Positions 44,401 to 49,751 of a stretch of DNA of 49,751 nucleotides are shown piece by piece (position 1 is the stretch's first letter; each line of letters starts with the position of its first letter). This DNA comes from Clostridia bacterium (GTDB lineage Bacteria; Bacillota; Clostridia; Oscillospirales; CAG-272), in NCBI GenBank assembly GCA_017504625.1, contig JAFVQU010000001.1, forward strand, positions 1-49,751, given 5' to 3'. The translations under genes were made by a program, and so were the position numbers. Below the pieces are notes generated by a model. That model was not told the DNA's origin. It saw only the letters and a list, made by a program, of their open reading frames with translations, and did no database searches.

Positions 44401-44433
44401 ACATCTATTTGAGAAAAAATCTCAAATAGATGT
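44401..44433. promoter_or_regulatory. Candidate operator at the module promoter
   Basis: Perfect thirteen-bp arms (acatctatttgag/ctcaaatagatgt) are separated by seven bases. The right arm runs into the -35 box of the operon promoter. A DNA-binding product of the operon's own winged-helix genes could act here. Confidence 0.5.
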
Positions 44434-44460
44434 TGACAAATTGGAATTTTCGAGTATAAT
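44433..44460 (+). promoter_or_regulatory. Promoter of the RloAB-like operon
   Basis: TTGACA, a 16-bp spacer and TATAAT, about 34 bp before the first start codon. Confidence 0.8.
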
Positions 44461-44494
44461 ATATAGTGAAAGGTTATAAAAGGAGATATGCATT

Positions 44495-45766
44495 ATGTTA
44501 TTGCAATTTAATTTTAAGAATTATAAATCATTTAGAGATGATACAATTTTAGATTTAACAGCGACTAAAATTTCCGATTTCAATAGTCATGTGGTTTCAA
44601 TAGCAAATGAAAGGGTATTGCCTGTAGCAGCTATATTTGGAGCAAATGCGAGCGGAAAATCTAATGTACAAGAAGCATTTAGATATATGACAATGTATGT
44701 AATTGAATCTTTGGAATATGGTGATGAAGCAGATTCAAAGAAGAAAAAGACAAAGTTTTTCAAACCAACTCCGTTCTTGTTTGACAATGATAGCAAAAAT
44801 GCAGAGACAACATTTGAAGTTTACTTTATTGATTCGGAAGATAGCGGAGCGAAAACTTACAATTATGGTTTCTCTGTAAATAGCAGCGGTGTATGTGAAG
44901 AATGGTTAAATAGCAAGTCCAAATCTTCGAGAGGATCCTATAAAAAGATTTTCCATCGCCACGGAAATAATATTGACATGCCTGGAATTCCTGCTAAGAG
45001 TCAAGAAAATATCAAAATAGCTTTGGCGAAAGAAACATTGATTGTTTCCTTGGGGGCAAAGTTGAAGATTGCAAAGTTAAAGTTTATTAGGGATTGGTTT
45101 ATTAACAACGATTTTGCAGACTTTGGACGACCTATAGAGAACTTCTTCTTGTCTCAGTTGATTCCTAATGGATTTGCAGATGACAAAAAGGTTCAGCAAA
45201 ATGTTGTAGATTATTTTTCGACTTTCGATCCATCTATAATTGGATTTAATGTAGAAGTTCTTAAGTCTGACAATGATGACGAAGATGAACATCTTAAGAT
45301 TGATGCTATTCATAGATTGATAAATTCCAATCAGACAACATCAATTCCTTTGCAAAATGAGTCGGCTGGAACATTGAAGATGTTTGCACTGTATCCTATG
45401 CTTCAGGATGTTCTATCAACCGGTGGAGTGTTATTCGTCGACGAGTTAAACGCAAGATTGCATCCACTGTTGGTTAGAACGTTTGTTATTACGTTCCTTA
45501 ACCCCGAAATTAACACTAAGCATGCGCAGCTTATCTTCACATCTCATGACTCGTGGCAGCTCAACGGAAACATGTTGCGTAGAGATGAGATATGGTTTAC
45601 CGAAAAGGATTATGACGGAGTATCTACATTGTATTCGTTGGCAGATTTTGTAGATGAAGATGGTGTGAAAATTCGAAAGGATGAGAATTACGAAAAGAAT
45701 TATCTTTTAGGTAAATACGGTGCAATTCCTACCTTAAAGTATTTTGATATGTTTAAGGAGGAATAA
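44495..45766 (+). CDS. RloA/AbiLi-like AAA15 ATPase
   Basis: This 423-residue ABC/SMC-like ATPase has Walker A GANASGKS at 49-56. The C-terminal half carries the signature-like NESAGTLKMF, Walker B VLFVDELNARLHP (Asp316, Glu317) and the H-switch His351 in FTSHD. This is the AAA15 architecture of abortive-infection and RM-linked RloA proteins. It is paired with a RloB-like gene 3 bp downstream, as in AbiL systems, where the ATPase is thought to control a nuclease-like partner. AAAGGAGA sets the start. Phage defence is a family-based inference. Confidence 0.9.
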   Translation: MLLQFNFKNYKSFRDDTILDLTATKISDFNSHVVSIANERVLPVAAIFGANASGKSNVQEAFRYMTMYVIESLEYGDEADSKKKKTKFFKPTPFLFDNDSKNAETTFEVYFIDSEDSGAKTYNYGFSVNSSGVCEEWLNSKSKSSRGSYKKIFHRHGNNIDMPGIPAKSQENIKIALAKETLIVSLGAKLKIAKLKFIRDWFINNDFADFGRPIENFFLSQLIPNGFADDKKVQQNVVDYFSTFDPSIIGFNVEVLKSDNDDEDEHLKIDAIHRLINSNQTTSIPLQNESAGTLKMFALYPMLQDVLSTGGVLFVDELNARLHPLLVRTFVITFLNPEINTKHAQLIFTSHDSWQLNGNMLRRDEIWFTEKDYDGVSTLYSLADFVDEDGVKIRKDENYEKNYLLGKYGAIPTLKYFDMFKEE

Positions 45767-45769
45767 TTG

Positions 45770-46423
45770 ATGCCTCGCGTTGAAAGAAATGGAAAACGAA
45801 AAGCAAGAGATCAGATGGCAAAACGAAGAGTGCCTGAATTAGGGTATTACTTCATTGTGACTGATACAAAGGAAACTGAGCAAAATTATATGCTCGGCTT
45901 GAGGGATTCTATCCCGAAAGAATTACAAGGCAAGTTAGTAATCAAGGTTGTGAAAACCGCTACCAAAGATCTTGTGGATGAAGCGTTGAATTTAGCTTCT
46001 CTTTATCCACAATTTGGTGAAATTTGGATTGTGTTTGACAGAGACCAAGTCAAGAATTTCGATGAGATTATCCGTCAAGCACGTGGCAGAGGAATAAGTG
46101 TGGGCTGGACAAATCCTTGCATTGAAGCATGGTTTAATGCTTATTTCGGAGAGATGCCAAATTATCAGGACTCTGTTTCTTGTTGTAGCGGTTTTAGCAT
46201 AGCTTATGAACGAGTAACTCGTCAGAGATATGTTAAATCGGATCCGCTGATATACGAGAAACTTAACCGCTTCGGTAATGAGGATGAAGCTATTTCATTA
46301 GCTGAGCAAAAAATTGCCGAGCATAGGGCTAACTGCAAGGACAAGCCCTCTGAAATGTGTCCTTGTACCACAGTTCACTTGTTGGTGGGTGAAATAAAAT
46401 CAAAAATACGCCGCTCTGAATAG
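45770..46423 (+). CDS. rloB: RloB/AbiLii-like protein
   Basis: This 217-residue protein matches the RloB family, which has a Toprim-like nuclease fold. An N-terminal IVTDTKETEQNY segment, the acidic pair FDRDQ (Asp90, Asp92), TNPCIEAWF (Glu119) and a C-terminal VHLLVGEI are visible. The first motif reads TDTKETE where many RloB proteins have an E-G-x-x-T-E form, so active-site spacing may differ. The start is ATG 45770 behind AAGGAGG; a TTG three bases earlier is less likely. It is the probable effector partner of the ATPase encoded upstream. Confidence 0.88.
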   Translation: MPRVERNGKRKARDQMAKRRVPELGYYFIVTDTKETEQNYMLGLRDSIPKELQGKLVIKVVKTATKDLVDEALNLASLYPQFGEIWIVFDRDQVKNFDEIIRQARGRGISVGWTNPCIEAWFNAYFGEMPNYQDSVSCCSGFSIAYERVTRQRYVKSDPLIYEKLNRFGNEDEAISLAEQKIAEHRANCKDKPSEMCPCTTVHLLVGEIKSKIRRSE

Positions 46424-46438
46424 GGAGATAGATAAGTA

Positions 46439-46792
46439 ATGGATACCAGACGAACAGAAGAATTATTAGAAGCGATTTTGCAGGAACTTAGCTTGCTCAC
46501 TGTTGCAACTAAGGCGAATGCTTTACAAAGGTTCAATAAAGAGTTTTTGATTAGTGAGATGCGTAGGAAAGCATACGAGCTTTTTGACGGAACTAAAACT
46601 CTTAAAGAAATCAGCGAGCAAATAGGAGAAAAGCAGAATTCTGTCCAAATTTTCGCACAGCAGTTGGTTGCGAAGGATTTGCTCGTTGTTACAAAACAAG
46701 GAAATAACAAAATGTACGCAAAGTCAATATCAAAGATAGCTGTTTATTACGCAGCACAGGATCTGAAAAAGGAGGAGGTAAATAATGGATAA
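46439..46792 (+). CDS. Small winged-helix-like protein 1 of the module
   Basis: This 117-residue protein has an N-terminal amphipathic helix (EELLEAILQELSLL) and a helix-turn-helix-like core starting at Tyr46: YELFDGTKTLKEISEQIG. A second, recognition-like helix and a beta-wing follow. It is related to the next three products; its YELFDGTKTLKEI string is identical in protein 3. GGGAGA lies upstream. DNA binding is inferred from the fold pattern, not proven. Its last 8 bases overlap the next gene. Confidence 0.8.
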   Translation: MDTRRTEELLEAILQELSLLTVATKANALQRFNKEFLISEMRRKAYELFDGTKTLKEISEQIGEKQNSVQIFAQQLVAKDLLVVTKQGNNKMYAKSISKIAVYYAAQDLKKEEVNNG

Positions 46793-47111
46793 TCTTGAAA
46801 ATCTCACAAATATGTTCGCTGAATTTTTGACCATATATAAATTTGTGAACAAAAAGAAAATAGCGGACATGCTTAAGTCTGAGTTAGAGAATCAGCAAAA
46901 AGTAGATATATATCAACTTAGTGATGGTGAGCATTCAACGCGAGATATAGCTTCACAAGTTACGCCTAAATGCGGACATAATACTGTGGCAAGATATTGG
47001 AAGCAGTGGGCGTTGCAGGGATTGGTTGTACCAGCGGAGAGAAAAGGCAGATTCAAAGCAGCCTTTAACCTCGAAGAGTATGGAATAACAGAAGTGAAGG
47101 AGGAAGAATGA
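46785..47111 (+). CDS. Small winged-helix-like protein 2 of the module
   Basis: This 108-residue member of the tandem family has its core motif at Tyr43: YQLSDGEHSTRDIASQV, then HNTVARYWKQWALQGLV as probable recognition helix. It is the most divergent of the four and ends in an acidic tail. The start overlaps the preceding gene by 8 bases, with GGAGG upstream, and its stop overlaps the next start as ATGA. Confidence 0.78.
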   Translation: MDNLENLTNMFAEFLTIYKFVNKKKIADMLKSELENQQKVDIYQLSDGEHSTRDIASQVTPKCGHNTVARYWKQWALQGLVVPAERKGRFKAAFNLEEYGITEVKEEE

Positions 47112-47410
47112 TGGACGTTAATGAGCAGATCCTTGAAGAGTTGAAAGCAATTCGTCGATTACTTACGATTTTTTCTCAAGACAAGCTTGATGAGTTTAAT
47201 GAGAAAATTAAAAGAAAGTACTTAACTACTCCTCAGAGAGAACAAATGTATGAACTCTTTGACGGCACAAAGACATTAAAAGAAATTGCGACGTTGGTAG
47301 GAATTTCTTCGGATGGTGTTCGAAAATTTTGCGTTTCACTTGAACAGGCAGGCTTGGTAGAGATGATAGCTTTAAATGAAAAGCAGCGAAATCCCAAAAG
47401 AATTTTCTAA
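47108..47410 (+). CDS. Small winged-helix-like protein 3 of the module
   Basis: This protein has 100 residues, or 99 if the second ATG at 47111 is used, which is better spaced from AAGGAGG. An N-terminal helix (EQILEELKAIRRLLTIF) is followed by YELFDGTKTLKEIATLVGISSDGVRKFCVSLEQAGLVEM. It shares a 13-residue identical string with protein 1, which points to a fairly recent duplication. Confidence 0.8.
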   Translation: MMDVNEQILEELKAIRRLLTIFSQDKLDEFNEKIKRKYLTTPQREQMYELFDGTKTLKEIATLVGISSDGVRKFCVSLEQAGLVEMIALNEKQRNPKRIF

Positions 47411-47421
47411 CGGAGGCAAAT

Positions 47422-47769
47422 ATGAGCGAAACTAATGAATTATATACTTCTGTGGCATATATAAAAAACAAAGTCGATACGCTTGAAAAGATAGAGCTGC
47501 TTAGATTGCGCTCTGACAATGTTTTGAAACAGAGGTATTTAGATATTTTAGCTAATGCCAATTTCCGAGCTGTTTATAAGGCTGTTGATGGCGAGAAAAG
47601 TCAAAAAGAGATTGCTACGGAAATCGGCAAAAGCGAGGCAAGTATAAGCGGATATATAAAGTCGCTTGTGGAAGAAGGTTTGCTTGAACTTATAGGTGTT
47701 ACTTCTAAAGGAAGAATCTATAATCATACAATTGTAGAACAAGCATACCACTTAAAAAGGCAGTTATGA
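47422..47769 (+). CDS. Small winged-helix-like protein 4 of the module
   Basis: This 115-residue protein has its core motif at Tyr52: YKAVDGEKSQKEIATEIGKSEASISGYIKSLVEEGLLEL, the most MarR/ArsR-like helix-turn-helix of the four. An N-terminal helical region of about 45 residues precedes it. CGGAGG sets the start, and the stop overlaps the next start as ATGA, so the nuclease-like gene is translationally coupled to it. Confidence 0.8.
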   Translation: MSETNELYTSVAYIKNKVDTLEKIELLRLRSDNVLKQRYLDILANANFRAVYKAVDGEKSQKEIATEIGKSEASISGYIKSLVEEGLLELIGVTSKGRIYNHTIVEQAYHLKRQL

Positions 47770-48473
47770 GCACGGAAAACGAAAAGCGAATATTACGCAT
47801 AATACTTGACTATTGTCACATGAAGCGGACGGAATTATTCAGTCATGAATTCGCACTAATAGTATGCCCTTCGATAAACAAAGAGATTATGGATAATACT
47901 CTAACATTTTCTCGATTCAAAAGTATATGTAAAAAAAGAAACGATTTTTTTGTGGCAAACGAATTGAATGTTAATGACTTCTGCCTTCGCCTATATAAAC
48001 ATCTTAAGCGTGAACTTTCATATTTTGTATTCGACTCTTTTCTTGACTCTTTGAAGGAATATAAACGAAGATTGGAGAATGGAAATGCTCGAGGGTTTCC
48101 GGAAGGAACTTCTGAGGATACATTGAGAAGCGATTTGTCTACATACATTAGGCATGAGAATTTCTGTGAGCCTAGATGTAGTTTTGGGCAGTGTGATATC
48201 ATTGTTCCTCAGCAAAAATGTATTATAGAAACAAAATTGTGGAAGGGGATCGAATACTACAATTCAGGATTGCCTGAATTAGCAGCATATGTAAAAGCTC
48301 AGAAATATAGCCAAGGATATTATGTTATCTATGATTACAACGCAAAAGATAATGAGATGATCCAGCGTAACGGAGAATGCTATTCTCTGATTTACAACAA
48401 AGTAAAAATCGAAGTGATATTTATTCGCATGAAAAAGGTTCCGCCGTCTAAAATATACAAGAACAACAAGTAA
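47766..48473 (+). CDS. PD-(D/E)xK nuclease-like protein
   Basis: This 235-residue protein has a helical N-terminal half and a C-terminal domain with a PD-(D/E)xK-like signature: Asp144 in GQCDIIV and, ten residues on, Glu155-Thr-Lys157 in IIETKLWKG. The helix LPELAAYVKAQKYSQGY follows, as in restriction-endonuclease-like folds. It would act on DNA or RNA with a metal ion. As the last gene of the operon it may be a second effector beside RloB. I do not recognise a closer family. Confidence 0.75.
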   Translation: MSTENEKRILRIILDYCHMKRTELFSHEFALIVCPSINKEIMDNTLTFSRFKSICKKRNDFFVANELNVNDFCLRLYKHLKRELSYFVFDSFLDSLKEYKRRLENGNARGFPEGTSEDTLRSDLSTYIRHENFCEPRCSFGQCDIIVPQQKCIIETKLWKGIEYYNSGLPELAAYVKAQKYSQGYYVIYDYNAKDNEMIQRNGECYSLIYNKVKIEVIFIRMKKVPPSKIYKNNK

Positions 48474-48545
48474 GCATAGCGTGTCCGCATATTATCCAAA
48501 AATCTCTATTATCCTACAAAAAATAAAAAAGTCTCCTTTGCATTT

Positions 48546-48579
48546 TTGAACTTCAAGTACAAATAAGCTAGAAGTTCAA
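48546..48579. repeat. Inverted repeat downstream of the module operon
   Basis: Perfect nine-bp arms (ttgaacttc/gaagttcaa) with a 16-base loop, 70 bp after the nuclease-like gene. There is no T-run, so it is only a possible 3' end structure. The rest of 48480-48840 is AT-rich, with degenerate copies of the flanking repeat (tctagccctttt, ctttactccgg) and no supported gene. Confidence 0.4.
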
Positions 48580-48840
48580 ATGTTTTGCTCATGAATTTTG
48601 GGGATAATCAGGGCGAAAGATATGAAAACTGTGTTTTTTGAGAGCGAAAAGATCGTGGTATCTAGCCCTTTTTAGCACTAATAATTTTTTCTAGTCGTTT
48701 CTATTCCATTAAATCTCCTTTACTCCGGAAAAATGGGGTGTTTCGACTTTACCCCAACCGATTGATATATCTTTTTTTAGCCGTTTTTGCTTTTTCTAGC
48801 CCTTTCTGCTACGCAAAAACGGCTTTTTTATACTCTCGTA

Positions 48841-48893
48841 CACTCTTGTCTCCGTGTACTCCGGTTCTGATTATGGTCAAAGATGTGGTCAAA
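48841..48893 (+). repeat. Right copy of the 53-bp direct repeat
   Basis: It matches 44082-44134 at 51 of 53 bases in the same orientation, 4759 bp away. Confidence 0.9.
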
Positions 48894-49085
48894 TCCGAGA
48901 GCCGAATGATTGATATGTGGTCATGTTTTCAGGTGGTAGATGCGCCCGAAAATCGCTCCGCCGGCAGAGAAGAAATGCAAGAGAACGGAGAGTGAATATG
49001 GATAGCAAATATAAGAAACACAGCAACCGCCATATGTGGTCAACCTTAGATAAAGAGCTGATAAACATGTGGTCAGCAACTCAAG
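48883..49085 (+). repeat. Cluster of four ATGTGGTCA repeats
   Basis: ATGTGGTCA occurs at 48883-48891, 48915-48923, 49034-49042 and 49077-49085, all in one orientation, and once more at 44124-44132 in the left flank. A related ATGGTCA is at 48873. Such phased short repeats resemble arm-type recombinase or iteron sites. In one frame each also reads Met-Trp-Ser, so a decayed peptide repeat is the alternative. Confidence 0.5.
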
Positions 49086-49196
49086 TAGCAAAGAGCAGAG
49101 AACCGCTCCGTGTTCCTTTTTCTGCAGGTGTTGTATTGTAACTTAGAATCGCAGCTTTGTCAAGTAGGTTGCGAAATAAAATTAGCACTCAAAATT

Positions 49197-49219
49197 TGAT
49201 ACGCAGTAAGCAAAGAAAA
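49197..49219 (+). repeat. Repeat family copy C
   Basis: tgatacgcagtaagc followed by aaagaaaa differs from copies B and D at two positions. It is preceded by actcaaaattt, as copy D is by actcaaaaat. Confidence 0.75.
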
Positions 49220-49226
49220 ATCTCGT

Positions 49227-49292
49227 CGCGACCATATCCATCATGTAGGCGCAAAGCCATTGGTACACACGTTATGGATATGGTCGCGTTTT
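49227..49292. repeat. Long perfect inverted repeat between repeat copies C and D
   Basis: Fifteen-bp arms (cgcgaccatatccat/atggatatggtcgcg) enclose a 32-base loop that can fold further (tgta..taca, ggc..gcc). Four T residues follow. It may be a terminator or a structured RNA. Confidence 0.7.
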
Positions 49293-49332
49293 GCTTTCAG
49301 GATCGGAAACAAGTTCGTTAAAACTCAAAAAT

Positions 49333-49355
49333 TGATATGCAGTAAACAAAGAAAA
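49333..49355 (+). repeat. Repeat family copy D
   Basis: It is identical over 23 bases to copy B at 44329. A smaller hairpin (tgatata/tatatca, 49389-49410) follows it, parallel to the hairpin after copy C. Confidence 0.8.
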
Positions 49356-49480
49356 GGCGGTTACGGTATCAATCATATATAGGTGAGCTGATATATTGGT
49401 GCCTATATCAGTGACGTGAAATACAGATTTGCGGATTTTGAAGAAATTAAACGTTCATTGAAGAAATTATCGTAAAATGC

Positions 49481-49509
49481 TTGCAATTTGTCGAAAAAAG
49501 TGATACAAT
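49481..49509 (+). promoter_or_regulatory. Promoter for the XRE regulator
   Basis: TTGCAA, 17 bp, TACAAT, about 40 bp before the start codon. Confidence 0.65.
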
Positions 49510-49548
49510 GGTAAATGTATAAAAATACTTATTTTTATGAGGTGGAAA

Positions 49549-49751
49549 ATGGCTGCAAGCTATAAGAAACTATTCAAAATGTTGATCGACCGCGAGATGA
49601 AAAGCAAAGACCTCGCCGCAAAAGCAGGTATCAGCCCAGCAACGCTCGCTAAGATGAAAAAAGACGGCGCAACCGTATCGAGTGATGTCCTCGTAAAGAT
49701 TTGCACGGCGCTTGACTGCACGGTAGATGATATATTGGAAATTGTTCCTGA
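49549..49751 (+). CDS. XRE-family (HTH_26-type) regulator, cut by the window end
   Basis: Sixty-seven codons are visible and no stop is reached. The Cro/CI helix-turn-helix reads KDLAAKAGISPATLAKMKKD, followed by CTALDCTVDDILEI, as in the small YozG-like regulators. GAGGTGG precedes the ATG. The codon use (gcgcttgac, gacctcgcc) resembles the core genes more than the module, so it may mark the right edge of the accessory region or the start of another element. Confidence 0.85.
   Translation, partial: MAASYKKLFKMLIDREMKSKDLAAKAGISPATLAKMKKDGATVSSDVLVKICTALDCTVDDILEIVP

Larger units (their letters stand above)
44082..48893. mobile_element. Candidate defence-type module bounded by a 53-bp direct repeat
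   Basis: The segment between two near-identical 53-bp direct repeats (44082-44134 and 48841-48893) holds a seven-gene operon. It is richer in A+T and uses different codons from the genes to its left. No integrase or transposase gene is inside, so how it moved is unknown. Confidence 0.4.

Noticed and set aside
48738-49141. Two short open frames (48738-48995 and 48998-49141)
   Set aside because: They start inside the direct-repeat region and are built from ATGTGGTCA repeats. The second has a fair ribosome site, but neither resembles a protein, so I treat them as repeat sequence.
49227-49292. Retron msr/msd or integron attC site
   Set aside because: The long hairpin is suggestive, but there is no reverse transcriptase or integron integrase in the window and the attC consensus ends are not present.
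44202-49355. CRISPR array
   Set aside because: The repeats are few, unevenly spaced and lie on both sides of an operon; there are no regular spacers and no cas genes.

Overview
The window reads as a chromosome segment of an anaerobic, carbohydrate-fermenting Firmicute, most likely a gut-type member of the Clostridia. The evidence is AGGAG-type ribosome sites almost everywhere, textbook TTGACA-17-TATAAT promoters, lipoprotein-type secreted glycosidases, an MsmX/UgpC-type sugar ATPase and a Bcd-EtfBA butyryl-CoA module. No rRNA, intact tRNA, CRISPR array or intact transposase gene was seen.

Layout. 0.2-8.5 kb carries a minus-strand TetM-like ribosome-associated GTPase fused to a Rae1/YacP-like nuclease domain, a UPF0316-type membrane protein, glutamine synthetase, an ABC exporter and a CcdA/TlpA-type thiol-redox pair. 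8.6-22.1 kb is a starch/maltodextrin locus. It holds MalQ, three secreted lipoprotein glycosidases (pullulanase, GH53 galactanase, GH13 amylase), then under a separate promoter a binding protein with an added SusE/F-like starch-binding domain, two permeases and the MsmX-type ATPase. The extracellular enzymes should release oligosaccharides, the ABC transporter imports them and MalQ rearranges them inside. Stem-loops between the transporter genes suggest that their expression is tuned separately. 22.2-25.0 kb has an M48 protease, an unrecognised membrane protein and an SDR enzyme.

25.05-41.15 kb is an acyl-CoA locus behind a divergent TetR regulator. Twelve closely spaced genes encode a PhaJ-like MaoC hydratase, butyryl-CoA dehydrogenase, EtfB, EtfA, thiolase, a PhaB/FabG-like reductase, a divergent FabH-like enzyme and a complete LIV-type ABC importer. 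A CoA-transferase and two alpha/beta hydrolases follow. The set suggests butyrate formation through (R)-3-hydroxybutyryl-CoA instead of the usual Hbd/Crt route, physically coupled to uptake of an unknown, probably carboxylate, substrate. 41.3-43.3 kb holds a P-loop NTPase, a small unknown protein, a nitroreductase and a DUF6512-type membrane protein.

From about 43.3 kb the sequence becomes AT-rich, decayed and repeat-laden. A seven-gene operon (44.5-48.5 kb) encodes a RloA/AbiLi-like ATPase, a RloB/AbiLii-like protein, four tandem related small winged-helix-like proteins and a PD-(D/E)xK nuclease-like protein. It is bracketed by a 53-bp direct repeat (51/53 identical) and by copies of another repeat family. 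This AbiL-type module with a duplicated helix-turn-helix array is the best candidate here for an undescribed system. The window ends inside a small XRE-family regulator gene.
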